Positions 1 through 8,454 of a DNA stretch of 53,355 bases are shown here, in pieces (positions within the stretch are counted from its first letter, which is position 1; each line of letters begins with the position of its first letter). This stretch comes from Citreicella sp. C3M06. GTDB lineage: Bacteria > Pseudomonadota > Alphaproteobacteria > Rhodobacterales > Rhodobacteraceae. Made by a program: the position numbers and the translations under genes. The stretch spans positions 1 through 53,355 of the forward strand of contig NZ_JAHKQA010000020.1 of NCBI RefSeq assembly GCF_018860705.1. Direction: 5' to 3'. A model generated the notes under the pieces. That model worked only from the letters and a program-made list of their open reading frames with translations, made no database searches and was not told the DNA's origin.

Positions 1-164
1 CCATATTCCTTCGGTGCATCCCGCCAACGCAAGCCATTGCGATTGATGAAAATAATGCCGCTCAAGACGCGTCTATCATCAACCCGAGGCTTCCCGTGTG
101 ACTTGGGAAAGAAGGGAGCCAGACGTGCCATCTGCGCGTCAGTCAGCCAGAAGAGATCGCTCAT
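1..164 (-). pseudogene. IS5-family transposase, N-terminal part (runs off the left edge)
   Basis: The minus strand from an ATG at 164 reads without interruption to the window edge and gives about 54 residues starting MSDLFWLTDAQMARL, then FFPKSHGKPRVDDRRVL and NGLRWRDAPKEYG. This is the typical N-terminus of IS5-family (IS427-like) DDE transposases common in Rhodobacteraceae. Only the DUF4096-like N-terminal portion is visible, so whether the rest is intact cannot be told. It lies head to tail against an IS110 scrap, so the area has received several elements. Confidence 0.8.
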
Positions 165-223
165 ATCACCGCTCCGTTTTCGAAGCCGTGAATCATGCTG
201 GTGCAGCGAAATCAATGCATCCT

Positions 224-329
224 GACCCTAGGAACGTCCCCGGCCGCAAAACCGATGTCAGCGATGCCGGGTGGCTGCGCCAATTGCAAGCTTATGGCCT
301 GGTACGCGGCAGCTTCCGCCCCGATGCAG
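224..329 (+). pseudogene. IS110-family transposase fragment
   Basis: About 35 codons in one plus frame read RNVPGRKTDVSDAGWLRQL and then AYGLVRGSFRPDA. This matches the conserved DEDD-type N-terminal region of IS110/IS1111 transposases (NVPGRKTDVSDA.WL). The match starts abruptly and stops exactly at base 329, where the left terminal repeat of an IS3-family element begins. The downstream part of the transposase does not resume after that element at 1644, so this is a truncated relic. Confidence 0.75.
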
Positions 330-356
330 TGAGCTCCTCCCCGAAAATCGGACAGT
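330..356 (+). repeat. Left terminal inverted repeat of the IS3 element
   Basis: Starts TGAGCTCCTCCCC and ends ATCGGACAGT. It matches the reverse complement of 1617-1643 at both ends, with differences concentrated in the middle. It abuts the IS110 fragment directly. Confidence 0.8.
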
Positions 357-410
357 GACGGAAGCTACAATCCGACGTCTTCTGGTCTCCAAGGACGAGC
401 AGATCAGAAC

Positions 411-1599
411 ATGTCGACGCGCAGGAACCATGACGCGGGCTTCAGGGCTCGCGTGGCGCAGGAAGCGGTGATAGGCGCCCGCAGCGTGTCGATGCTTGCG
501 GCGGAATACGGCGTGCATCCGAGCATGATCCAGCAATGGAAGGCGGCGCTGCTCGAGGGGGCATCGGAGATCTTTGAACGCGGCGGAAAGAAGAAGGCCG
601 AGGTCGACGGGGAGACGCTGCCCCCACTGCACGCCAAGATCGGGTGAATTGGCGGGTGAACGCCATCGACCCGAGAGAACCCGCCAATGCAGTCGCCAAC
701 GATTTTTTTTTGTCACGAGGGCTCACACCCTGGACCGGAAAGCGAGGCGCGGGATGATCGAACGCTCTCACCCCACGCTGTCGGTCGGGGCGCAATGCCG
801 CCTGCTGCCGATCTCGCGGTCGTCATTCTACTTACTGCGCAGCGCAGGGCGAGATCGCAGTGAACCTGGCGCTCATGCAACTGATCGGCCGGCAACTGAT
901 CGACAGGCAATTCTTGGAAACGCCGTTCTACGGCGTCCAGGAGGTGACCCGGCACCTGCAGAGCGAAGGCCACGCCGTGAACCTGATGCGCATCCGGCGG
1001 TTGATGCGGCCGATGCCGATCTACCGGAAGCTCAACACCAGCAAGCCCGCGAAGGGGCGCTGCCCCTGCCTGCTAGCTGGCCTGCGGGTCGATCGGCCAA
1101 ACCAGTTCCTCCCTTCGGGATCATGCTGCGCATGACCTTTCCGGGCAACGGGTGCGCCGACCTCCCCTGTCTGCCGATGCGACGAGGCGTCCTCTCCCTG
1201 GTCGCCATCATGGCTGATTCACCCGGGAGGTGCTGGCCCGGCGCATCCCGAACACGCTGGAGGCGGACTTCTTAAACGAGGCAGTTCACCGCTTTGGCCC
1301 GTCAGAGATCATGAACAGCGATCAGGGCGCACAGTTCACATCCTTCGCCTGGAGCAACCGGCTGAAACGGATCGGTGCCAGAATCTCAATGTACGGGACG
1401 GGCCGCTGTCTCGACAACATCTTCATCGCGCGTCTCTGGCGGTCTGTGAAGGATGAGTGTGCATACCTGCACGCCTTGGGAGACCGGCGCGCAGGCCAAG
1501 GCTGGCGTTGGCCAATGGATCGCTTTCTGCAATCACCAGCGGCCGCCCGCCGTGGTCTACTTTACCAAATCGAAACCGACCGGCAGGGGCAGAGTGTAG
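411..1599 (+). pseudogene. IS3-family transposase orfA/orfB, multiply frameshifted
   Basis: orfA (411-647) encodes a helix-turn-helix protein (MSTRRNHDAGFRARVAQEAV, then AAEYGVHPSMIQQWK) that stops early at HAKIG. The expected continuation (ELAGER) lies in the next frame, as if one base had been inserted. orfB pieces follow in changing frames: MIERSHPTLSVGAQCRLLPI near 754, LETPFYGVQEVTRHL near 915, RIPNTLEADFLNEAVHRFG near 1241, and WETGAQAKAGVGQWIAF then PPAVVYFTKS ending at 1599. The DDE core is damaged. The aspartate of NSDQG is present, but the residue 36 positions further on, where the family has glutamate, is alanine (IARLW). The element is therefore dead by frame and by catalytic residue. 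Confidence 0.88.
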
Positions 1600-1616
1600 C
1601 CTACTCTACACCAGAT

Positions 1617-1643
1617 ACTGTCCAACAGATGGGGTGGAACTCA
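1617..1643 (-). repeat. Right terminal inverted repeat of the IS3 element
   Basis: On the minus strand it begins TGAGTTCCACCCC and ends TTGGACAGT, matching the left end at 330-356 in 18 or more of 27 positions. It marks the right boundary of the insertion. Confidence 0.8.
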
Positions 1644-1769
1644 GAGTTGCACTGTCGAAGGCATTTTACGCCTCGCTTTCAGTGCCGCCGATTTCAAGGT
1701 GCCGGGGGCGAAAGCCTCGACGTTGCCATTTGTGGCAAGCTGGTCCAGTTCGCCTGTGTCACCGGTTGC

Positions 1770-1860
1770 ACCGAGGTCACAGCAGACGCAGTGCTGGTGC
1801 CCGCGTCAGGCCTGATGCTGCTGGGTTGCCGCGCTGCGCCGCAGGGCGCGCAAGGCCTGA
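1770..1860 (+). pseudogene. C-terminal remnant of a VPLPA-CTERM (PEP-CTERM-like) surface protein
   Basis: One frame gives AVLVPASGLMLLG, and directly after it a shifted frame gives VAALRRRARKA followed by a stop at 1858-1860. Put together this is the layout of a VPLPA-CTERM sorting tail: a VPxPASG motif, a short hydrophobic stretch and an arginine-rich end. Such tails mark secreted proteins processed by exosortase-type systems and are frequent in Rhodobacterales. The frame change inside the hydrophobic segment and the insertion sequence just upstream suggest the gene body was lost. No exosortase is in this window. Confidence 0.5.
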
Positions 1861-1885
1861 GGCCTCCTGCGCGATGCAGAAGGAC

Positions 1886-1908
1886 GGGCGGCGCTGAGTA
1901 GGCCGCCC
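1886..1908. terminator. Hairpin between the VPLPA remnant and dnaB
   Basis: GGGCGGC (1886-1892) pairs perfectly with GCCGCCC (1902-1908) over a 9-base loop, followed on the plus strand by TGTTCTT. It could end transcription of the decayed upstream gene, and could also serve dnaB, which ends at 1944 on the minus strand. Confidence 0.55.
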
Positions 1909-1943
1909 TGTTCTTATGGTCGCTCCTGCCTCGAAACGGCGGA

Positions 1944-3434
1944 TCAGTACCCGGCGTCGTCGCCGTTTTGCTGCCACGGCTTCACGAGGTTGCCGAAGCG
2001 GGTGAACTGGCTTTCGAAGGACAGCTCGACCGTGCCGATGGGGCCGTGACGCTGCTTGCCGATGATCACCTCGGCCTTGCCGTGCAGGCGTGACATCTTT
2101 TCCTGCCATGCCGCCATTTCGTCGAGCCGGTCATCCGACGGCTTTTCGCGTTCGGTGTAATATTCCTCGCGGAACACGAACATCACCACGTCGGCATCCT
2201 GTTCGATCGAGCCCGATTCCCGCAGGTCGGACAGCTGCGGGCGCTTGTCTTCGCGGTTTTCGACCTGACGCGACAGCTGCGACAGGGCGATCACCGGGAT
2301 GTTCAGCTCTTTGGCGATGGCTTTCAGGCCCATCGAAATCTCGCCGATCTCCTGCACCCGGTTGTCGGCGGTGCCGCGCAGCAGCTGCAGATAGTCGACG
2401 ATCACCACGTCAAGCCCATGCGTCCGCTTCAGCCGCCGCGCCCGCGCCGCGACCTGCGAAATCGGCAGGGCGGGGGTGTCATCAATGAACAGCGGGCAGG
2501 CCTCGAGCTCCTTGGCGGCATCGACGAAACGGCGGAATTCGCGCTCGTCCATGTCGCCCTGACGGATCTTGTGCGAGCTGATCTCGGACGCCTCGGCCAA
2601 GATCCGGCTCGCCAGCTGCTCGGCGCTCATTTCGAGGCTGAAGAAGCCCACAACGCCGCCGTCGAGCGCGCCTTCGGTGCCATCGGTCTTGATCCCGCGC
2701 CGATAGGCCTTGGCGATGTTGAAGGCGATGTTGGTGGCCAGCGAGGTCTTGCCCATCGACGGGCGCCCGGCAAGGATCAACAGGTCGGACGGGTGCAGGC
2801 CGCCCAGCTTTTTGTCCATATCGGCAAGGCCGGTAGAAATGCCCGCAAGCCCGCCCTCGCGCTGGTAGGCGGCGTTGGCGACATGCACGGCATCGGTCAC
2901 CGCGCGCAGGAAGGATTGAAAGCCGCCCTCGGAGCTGCCCTGCTCGGCCATCTTGTAGAGCGCCTGTTCGGCCTCGACGATCTGCTCGCGCGGCTCGGAT
3001 TTGACATCGACCTTGGCGGCCTTGTCGGCGATGTCGCGCCCGAGCCGGATAAGGTCGCGGCGCACCGCCATATCATAGATCATCTGCGCGTAATCGCGCA
3101 CCGCAAAGCTAGACACCGCCGCCCCGGCAAGGCGCACCAGATAGGCCGGCCCGCCCAGTTCCTTGAGCCCCTCGTCGCTTTCCATGAACGCCTTGAGCGT
3201 CACCGGCGAGGCGAGGTTGTTCTTGGCGATGCGCGCGGCGGCGATCTCAAAGATGCGCGCGTGCACCGGCTCGTAGAAATGCGCCGCGGTCAGAATCGCC
3301 GCGACGCGGTCGTAGACGTCGTTGTTGGTCAGGATCGCGCCCAGCAGTTGCTGCTCGGCCTCGATCGAATGCGGCATCGTGTCGGCCTGATCGATCTCGA
3401 CACCGGTCGCATTGAATACGCTATGATCGTTCAT
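1944..3434 (-). CDS. dnaB: Replicative DNA helicase DnaB
   Basis: A 496-residue protein that unwinds DNA ahead of the replication fork as a ring hexamer. The N-terminal DnaB domain (about residues 20-125, starting HSIEAEQQLLGAIL) is followed by the RecA-like C-terminal domain. The Walker A motif GRPSMGKTS lies near residues 223-231. FSLEMSAEQLASRIL and the Walker B stretch VVIVDYLQLL follow, and SQLSRQVENR and RESGSIEQDADVV complete the DnaB signature. A short extra loop sits between the first ATPase helix and FFSLEM, as seen in alphaproteobacterial relatives. No intein is present. The ATG at 3434 gives full family length. The preceding pyrimidine genes lie on the same strand. Confidence 0.97.
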   Translation of the reverse strand: MNDHSVFNATGVEIDQADTMPHSIEAEQQLLGAILTNNDVYDRVAAILTAAHFYEPVHARIFEIAAARIAKNNLASPVTLKAFMESDEGLKELGGPAYLVRLAGAAVSSFAVRDYAQMIYDMAVRRDLIRLGRDIADKAAKVDVKSEPREQIVEAEQALYKMAEQGSSEGGFQSFLRAVTDAVHVANAAYQREGGLAGISTGLADMDKKLGGLHPSDLLILAGRPSMGKTSLATNIAFNIAKAYRRGIKTDGTEGALDGGVVGFFSLEMSAEQLASRILAEASEISSHKIRQGDMDEREFRRFVDAAKELEACPLFIDDTPALPISQVAARARRLKRTHGLDVVIVDYLQLLRGTADNRVQEIGEISMGLKAIAKELNIPVIALSQLSRQVENREDKRPQLSDLRESGSIEQDADVVMFVFREEYYTEREKPSDDRLDEMAAWQEKMSRLHGKAEVIIGKQRHGPIGTVELSFESQFTRFGNLVKPWQQNGDDAGY

Positions 3435-3598
3435 TGCTCTGCCCTGCCTTGTGCCTGTTCCCGATTGTGCCCCGTACGCTCCCCAGCGGTTCGGCTGCTA
3501 TAAGCCGAAGCGCGGGGCGGAACCAATCTGTATATCTCTGTGGAGAACTGGCGCATAAGCCCGGTATTGCCCGGATCGTGGCGCAGCTCTCGCCGGAT

Positions 3599-3626
3599 AT
3601 CGTAGCAGATTGCACGATTCCCGCAA
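3599..3626 (-). promoter_or_regulatory. Possible dnaB promoter in the pyrE-dnaB gap
   Basis: On the minus strand TTGCGG and TACGAT are 16 bases apart, about 165 bases before the dnaB start, in the 246-base gap after pyrE (3435-3680). The match to the housekeeping consensus is partial, and no other element was seen in this gap. Confidence 0.25.
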
Positions 3627-3680
3627 CATCTGGGGCGGTGTTCAGCGATTCGACGCGGGGGGTTGCCCCGCGCCGCCCGA

Positions 3681-4364
3681 TTAGGATGCGCCGTTTTCCG
3701 CCTGCCATTTGCGCGGGTCGGCAAGGAAGGCTTCGACCGCCGCCAGCGTGGCCGCGTCGAAGCCGCCGCGCGCCTTGGCCTCGGCCAGAACGTCATGCCA
3801 TGTGCACAGGTGGTGCAGCGTGACGCCGTGATCGCCAAGGGTCTTGGTGGTTTCGGGGAAGATGCCGTAGTAAAAGATCACCGCGGTATGAGCGCAGGTG
3901 GCACCGGTTTCGCGGATGGCATCGACAAAGGACAGCTTGGAGCCGCCATCGGTGGTCAGATCCTCGACCAGCAGCACGCGCTGGCCTTCGCTCATCACGC
4001 CTTCGATGCGGGCGTTGCGGCCATAGCCCTTGGGCTTCTTGCGCACATAGGTCATCGGCAGGGCCATGCGTTCGGCCACCATGGCGGCAAAGGGAATGCC
4101 CGCCGTTTCGCCGCCAGCGATGTTGTCGAAGGTTTCGAACCCGGCATTGCGCATCACGGTGACGGTCAGGAAATCCATCAGGGTCGAACGCACTCGGGGG
4201 AACGAATTGGGCTTGCGGCAGTCGATATAGACCGGCGAGGGCAGGCCCGAGGCCAGCTTGAACGGCTCTCCGCCCTCCATGAAATGCACGGCGCCGATTT
4301 CCCACAGCATCCGTGCGGTCAGGCGGGCCATCTCTTCGGGCGAGGGGTAGGACGAGGGGATCAT
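3681..4364 (-). CDS. pyrE: Orotate phosphoribosyltransferase
   Basis: This enzyme transfers ribose-5-phosphate from PRPP to orotate, giving orotidylate, the fifth step of pyrimidine synthesis. The protein is 227 residues. The PRPP-binding signature [18 protein letters not shown], with its paired acidic residues, lies near the middle. Upstream are the substrate-side segments [15 protein letters not shown] and [10 protein letters not shown]. The start is set at the ATG at 4364, because GGAG lies 8 bases before it. A GTG two codons earlier (4370) is less well spaced. The gene follows pyrC on the same strand, with a small uncertain reading frame between them. Confidence 0.96.
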   Translation of the reverse strand: MIPSSYPSPEEMARLTARMLWEIGAVHFMEGGEPFKLASGLPSPVYIDCRKPNSFPRVRSTLMDFLTVTVMRNAGFETFDNIAGGETAGIPFAAMVAERMALPMTYVRKKPKGYGRNARIEGVMSEGQRVLLVEDLTTDGGSKLSFVDAIRETGATCAHTAVIFYYGIFPETTKTLGDHGVTLHHLCTWHDVLAEAKARGGFDAATLAAVEAFLADPRKWQAENGAS

Positions 4365-4478
4365 GGGCACAACTCCAGCGGCAGGTTTCGCCCCCTCTAG
4401 CCCATATCCACGCCCAAGCGAAAGAGCGTCGGGTCATGGACCATGGCGTTGATCGGAAAAAACCGGCGCGCGGCGCGC

Positions 4479-4868
4479 TCAGCCGTACGAATTGGTCTGC
4501 GCCCAGACCATGCGGTTCGGCACCGGATCGCTGAGCCGGCGCTGCGGCAGATGGCTCCCGCCACAGGTATAGGCCTCCAGCGCGCCGCTGCGGCGGCTCG
4601 CCCAGGTCTGCACCGCGCCGGATTGCGCCTGCGTGTGATGCACCAGCTTGCGCAGCAGGCGCAGGCGCCAGAGCGGGGTGTCATTGGGGGCGTCATACTC
4701 GGCCGCGCCGTCGATGCCTGCCGTGTCTGGAGTGTTGCGGCCGCGACCAGATGCGCAGGAAACGGATGCGCGCGCACGCCACTCATGAAAACGCGCCTCA
4801 CCTGCGGGCAGATGGGCGCGTTTTGCCGGATGTCGGTGAAAGGCCGGGGCGCTCAGAGCACCTGCCAA
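4479..4868 (-). CDS. Hypothetical protein between pyrC and pyrE
   Basis: I do not recognise this protein. The minus-strand frame encodes up to 129 residues, with a coherent C-terminal half ([20 protein letters not shown], then [19 protein letters not shown] and [12 protein letters not shown]) that does not look like random translation. The N-terminal part is less convincing and the ATG at 4868 overlaps the end of pyrC by 16 bases. A second open frame on the same strand (4397-4801, starting [19 protein letters not shown]) has the more natural-looking N-terminus. The gene may therefore be frameshifted or start at a non-ATG codon. The rest of the pyrC-pyrE interval (4365-4478) shows nothing else. 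Confidence 0.4.
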   Translation of the reverse strand: MAGALSAPAFHRHPAKRAHLPAGEARFHEWRARASVSCASGRGRNTPDTAGIDGAAEYDAPNDTPLWRLRLLRKLVHHTQAQSGAVQTWASRRSGALEAYTCGGSHLPQRRLSDPVPNRMVWAQTNSYG

Positions 4869-5887
4869 TGCAGCGGGAAGCCCGGATCGAAGACCGTGAG
4901 CGGCCCGTCGCCGGTCTCGATCTTTGCCGGATAGCTCACCGGCGCGCCCTTGCGCAGGGTCGTGCGGGCGTCGTTCGGGGCCAGCCCGTAGAAGGCGGGC
5001 CCGTTCAAAGAGGTGAACGCCTCAAGCCGGTCCAGCGCGCCGGCGGCCTCGAAGACCTCGGCGAGGATCGACATGGTGTTGGTCGCGGTGAAGCAGCCAG
5101 CACAGCCGCAGCCGCTTTCCTTGGCCGGGTCAACATGCGGGGCGCTGTCGGTGCCCAGAAAGAAGGTCGCATCGCCCGAGGTCGCCGCCTCGAGCAGCGC
5201 CAACCGATGGCTTTCGCGCTTGGCGACGGGCAGGCAGTAGTAATGCGGCTTGATGCCACCGACGAGGATGTGGTTGCGGTTGATCACAAGGTGATGCGTG
5301 GTGATCGTCGCGCCAAGCGTATCGCCGCCCGAGCGCGCGTAATCGACACCGTCCTTGGTGGTGATGTGCTCCATCACCACCTTGAGGCCGGGGGTGGCGC
5401 GGCGGATCGGATCGAGCACGCGTTCGATGAACACCGCCTCGCGGTCGAAGATGTCGATCTCGGCATCCACGACCTCGCCATGGACACAGAGCGGAATGCT
5501 GGCTTCGGCCATCGCCTCGAGCACCGGGCGCACCTTGTCGAAATCGCGCACCCCGGAGGCCGAATTGGTGGTCGCGCCCGCCGGGTAAAGCTTGACCGCG
5601 GTGACGATGCCGTCCTGCTTGGCTTTAACGACATCCGCAGGGTCGGTCGCCTCGGTCAGGTAAAGCGTCATCAGCGGCGTGAAATCCGCGCCATCCGGTA
5701 CCGCGGCAAGGATGCGCTCGCGGTACGCGACCGCTTCGGCGCCGGTGACCACGGGAGGCACCAGATTGGGCATGATGATCGCACGGCCAAAATGGCGGGC
5801 GCTTTCGGGGGCAACGGCGCTAAGCATCTCGCCATCGCGCAGATGCAGGTGCCAGTCGTCTGGACGACGCAGGGTGATCTCGGTCAT
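4853..5887 (-). CDS. pyrC: Dihydroorotase, class II
   Basis: This enzyme closes carbamoyl-aspartate to dihydroorotate in pyrimidine synthesis. The protein is 344 residues, the usual length of the compact class II (PyrC) form. The metal-binding motif DWHLHLRDG sits at residues 11-19. [10 protein letters not shown] supplies the lysine that is carboxylated to bridge the two zinc ions. [14 protein letters not shown] and the late GTDSAPH give the remaining histidine and aspartate ligands. Start at the ATG at 5887. Together with pyrE just downstream it forms a small pyrimidine gene group. Confidence 0.97.
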   Translation of the reverse strand: MTEITLRRPDDWHLHLRDGEMLSAVAPESARHFGRAIIMPNLVPPVVTGAEAVAYRERILAAVPDGADFTPLMTLYLTEATDPADVVKAKQDGIVTAVKLYPAGATTNSASGVRDFDKVRPVLEAMAEASIPLCVHGEVVDAEIDIFDREAVFIERVLDPIRRATPGLKVVMEHITTKDGVDYARSGGDTLGATITTHHLVINRNHILVGGIKPHYYCLPVAKRESHRLALLEAATSGDATFFLGTDSAPHVDPAKESGCGCAGCFTATNTMSILAEVFEAAGALDRLEAFTSLNGPAFYGLAPNDARTTLRKGAPVSYPAKIETGDGPLTVFDPGFPLHWQVL

Positions 5888-5985
5888 GAGGGCGCGATAT
5901 CATGGCCACGCGCGCTGGACCAGACGTGTCGATGGGGTGCTGAGGGCGGAAGGGGGCGCTGCCCCCCGCGCGTTGCGCTCCCCCC

Positions 5986-6050
5986 GGGATATTTTGGGCC
6001 AGAAGAAACAGGGGCGCGGGGCTCTGATTTCTTCTGGCTGCAAATATCCC
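5986..6050. repeat. Inverted repeat of the GGGATATTTT type
   Basis: Two 23-base arms, 5986-6008 (beginning GGGATATTTT, ending CCAGAAGAAA) and 6028-6050 (reverse complement beginning GGGATATTTG, same end), face each other over 19 bases. They differ at only about three positions. The element lies between the 5' end of pyrC and the 3' end of the b561-YceI gene. From memory, near-identical sequences recur between genes in many Rhodobacteraceae. It could fold into a long hairpin and stop transcription from the right, but its role is unknown to me. Confidence 0.65.
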
Positions 6051-6092
6051 CGCCGGAGGCCGGCCGGACATCGCGGTCTGGCGCGGCGCGGG

Positions 6093-7289
6093 TCAGTTCT
6101 CGCTGCGGGTTGCGGTCAGGGTCACGCGCAGCTGCACCTCGTATCCAAGTTGCAACGGGTCACTCATGCCGTCGCCAATGGCAAAGTCGCGGCGGTCGAG
6201 CGTGGCGCGGCCGGTCATGGTTGCATTGTCGCCCTCGACGGTCAGATCGAAGGGCAGGGTCAGCGGTATCGAAGCGCCTTTGAGCGCGAGCATTCCCTTT
6301 GCCTCACGGCCATCACCCGTGCGGATGAGGTCGGCTTGGAATGTGGCCGTGGGATGTTCGGTTGCGGCAAAGAAGTCGGGCCCGAGCGCCTGTTGCGTGA
6401 CCGAGCCTAAGGCAAGCGAGGGGATAGCGATCTGCACCGTCACGTGGCCTTCGGGGCCGGGCGTGGCCGCTTCGGTCCAGGCGATGGCGGCGGTCCAGTC
6501 GGCAAAGCTGCCGGTGATTTCAGTGCCCATCTGCATCACGCTGATCGAGAGCGTCCCATCCTGCACCTGCCAGTCTGAAACGGCGGCTTCGAGCTTTGGC
6601 GTCTCGGCAGTGGGGGCGGTGCCGTACAGGCCCGCCGCGGCGCCGCCGCTCAGCAGGGCGATCCATGCTGCGCTGGCAAGAAGGGCGGGCGTTGCGTGGC
6701 CTTTGTGGGGGTGGGGTGTGCCTGCGGACGTACCTTTGGCCATACGGGCAAGGGTGGCGTCGCGGTCGATCAGCGCGTGTTTCAGCGCTCCAGCGATGTG
6801 CAGCGCAAGCGCGGCGACGAGCAGCCATTGTGCGAGGAAATGCACCTCGGCAAAGCTTTTCGCCAGCGTGGGGGAATTGGGCACCAGCGGCAGGTCTTGC
6901 CCCAGGGGCCACCAGATCGGCGCAAAGCCATCGGTTGCCGCATGTTCGATCCAGCCGGACAGCGGCACCAGCACCAGCGCACTGTAGAGGGCCCAATGCA
7001 CGGCTTCGGCCAGCAGGGTTTCGGTGCGTCGCTCCGGGTGCAGAGGCACCGGGCGCGGTTGGCTCAGGGCAAAGCCGATGCGCGCCAGCGCAACGAAGAA
7101 GATGGCGACACCCAGCGTCTTGTGGGCCGAGAACAGCGTGGTCTTGATGGTGATCGCCGCTGCATCCTGCATCGGCCACAGGTGTGCGGCCCATCCTAGC
7201 GGGATCATGAGCGCGATCCCAAGGGCGATCAGCCAGTGAAACAGGCGGGCAATGCCGCCATAGGCGGTGGCGGTGTTGGAAAGGGGCAT
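6093..7289 (-). CDS. Cytochrome b561 - YceI fusion protein
   Basis: A two-domain protein of 398 residues. The N-terminal half is a cytochrome b561 membrane domain. It contains RLFHWLIALGIALMIPLGW, SAHKTLGVAIFF, VHWALYSALVLVPLSGW and HFLAQWLLVAALALHIAGALKH, each with a histidine suited to heme ligation in a four-helix bundle. After a short histidine-rich linker and a fifth hydrophobic segment comes a YceI-like lipocalin domain, probably periplasmic, with the family signature MTGRATLDRRDFAIG near the end. YceI proteins bind isoprenoid or quinone-like lipids, so the fusion may couple lipid binding to electron transfer (inference). The start is the ATG at 7289, preceded by AGGAG. Upstream ATG codons lack this. 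Confidence 0.9.
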   Translation of the reverse strand: MPLSNTATAYGGIARLFHWLIALGIALMIPLGWAAHLWPMQDAAAITIKTTLFSAHKTLGVAIFFVALARIGFALSQPRPVPLHPERRTETLLAEAVHWALYSALVLVPLSGWIEHAATDGFAPIWWPLGQDLPLVPNSPTLAKSFAEVHFLAQWLLVAALALHIAGALKHALIDRDATLARMAKGTSAGTPHPHKGHATPALLASAAWIALLSGGAAAGLYGTAPTAETPKLEAAVSDWQVQDGTLSISVMQMGTEITGSFADWTAAIAWTEAATPGPEGHVTVQIAIPSLALGSVTQQALGPDFFAATEHPTATFQADLIRTGDGREAKGMLALKGASIPLTLPFDLTVEGDNATMTGRATLDRRDFAIGDGMSDPLQLGYEVQLRVTLTATRSEN

Positions 7290-7481
7290 GTCTGGCTCCT
7301 GCGGGCGCGGCATCTGGGTGACAGGATAGGTGCCCGTTTGGCGACGCATGGGCAATTGCGGCCCGGCGCACAGCGGACGTGCGCATCGCGCGAGCGTTGC
7401 GAAACCATGGCAACCCCGTTAATGGAGGCGTCCAACACGGGGCGCAGCGCGCCCGCACCGCAGATGCAGACGGAGGACCCC

Positions 7482-8432
7482 ATGTCGCGAGCGTTCATCT
7501 TTCCCGGCCAAGGCGCCCAGACCATCGGCATGGGCCGCGCGCTGGCCGAGGCCTATCCGGCGGCCAAGGCGATCTTTGACGAGGTCGATGCGGCACTTGA
7601 CCAGAGCCTGTCCTCGCTGATCTGGGAGGGCGATGCCGAAACTCTGACGCTGACCGAAAACGCCCAGCCCGCGCTGATGGCGACCTCGCTGGCGGCGCTG
7701 CGTGCGCTGGAGGCCGAGGGCGTGCAGGTCGACTCTGCCGCCTTTGTCGCCGGGCATTCGCTGGGCGAGTATTCGGCGCTGACCGCTGCCGGCGCGCTGC
7801 GCGTTGCCGATGCGGCGCGTCTGCTGCGCATTCGTGGCCGCGCCATGCAAAGCGCGGTGCCGGTCGGAATGGGCGCGATGGCGGCGCTGCTCGGGCTTGA
7901 TCTTGCCACCGCGCGCGAGGTGGCCGCCGAAGCCGCCGCCGATGGCGGTGTCTGCGCCGCGGCCAATGACAATGATCCGGGGCAGGTGGTGATTTCCGGC
8001 AGCAAGCACGCTGTCGAGCGCGCGGTCGAGATCGCCAAGGCCAAGGGGGCCAAGCGGGCCGTGATGCTGCCGGTCAGCGCCCCGTTCCATTGCGCCCTGA
8101 TGGCGCCCGCAGCCGAGGTCATGGCCGAGGCGCTGGCCGCTGTGCAGATCAAGGCGCCCTCGGTGCCGCTGGTTGCCAACGTGCGCGCGGCGGCGCTCAC
8201 TGATCCGGACGAAATCCGGGCGCTGCTGGTCGAGCAGGTCACCGGATCGGTGCGCTGGCGCGAGTCGGTCCAGTACATGCTTGGGCAGGGCGTCACCGAA
8301 TTCTGGGAAATTGGCGCGGGCAAGGCGCTGTCGGGCATGGTGCGGCGCATCGAGCGCTCTGCTGCCGTGCAGAACATCGGCACGCCCGAAGAGGTGGCCA
8401 AGGTCATCGCGGCGGACACCGCGGCTGAGTGA
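7482..8432 (+). CDS. fabD: Malonyl-CoA:ACP transacylase
   Basis: Loads malonyl groups from CoA onto acyl carrier protein for fatty acid synthesis. The protein is 316 residues, beginning with the family signature FIFPGQGAQ. The nucleophile serine is residue 93 in GHSLGEYSA, and the catalytic histidine is in VSAPFHCALM near residue 204. GQVVISG and EIGAGKALSGMVRR are further family landmarks. The ATG at 7482 has GGAGGA about 9 bases upstream. The frame is open further upstream, but that stretch is not protein-like. It leads the fabD-fabG-acpP group and diverges from the b561-YceI gene across about 190 bases. Confidence 0.97.
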   Translation: MSRAFIFPGQGAQTIGMGRALAEAYPAAKAIFDEVDAALDQSLSSLIWEGDAETLTLTENAQPALMATSLAALRALEAEGVQVDSAAFVAGHSLGEYSALTAAGALRVADAARLLRIRGRAMQSAVPVGMGAMAALLGLDLATAREVAAEAAADGGVCAAANDNDPGQVVISGSKHAVERAVEIAKAKGAKRAVMLPVSAPFHCALMAPAAEVMAEALAAVQIKAPSVPLVANVRAAALTDPDEIRALLVEQVTGSVRWRESVQYMLGQGVTEFWEIGAGKALSGMVRRIERSAAVQNIGTPEEVAKVIAADTAAE

Positions 8433-8454
8433 GACACTATAAAGAGGACGGGCA

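Larger units (their letters stand above)
330..1643 (+). mobile_element. IS3-family insertion sequence, degenerate, 1314 bp
   Basis: The element is delimited by imperfect 27-bp terminal inverted repeats, 330-356 and 1617-1643. Each starts TGAG and ends GGACAGT when read inwards. The size (about 1.3 kb) and the orfA/orfB content inside match the IS3 family. The coding region carries at least four reading-frame breaks, so it cannot move by itself. No clear short direct repeat flanks it: the three bases outside are cag on the left and gag on the right. The insertion is therefore old, or was followed by rearrangement. Confidence 0.85.

Noticed and set aside
330-1643. Target-site duplication around the IS3 element
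   Set aside because: The flanking triplets (cag and gag) and the longer flanks do not match, so a duplication cannot be claimed.
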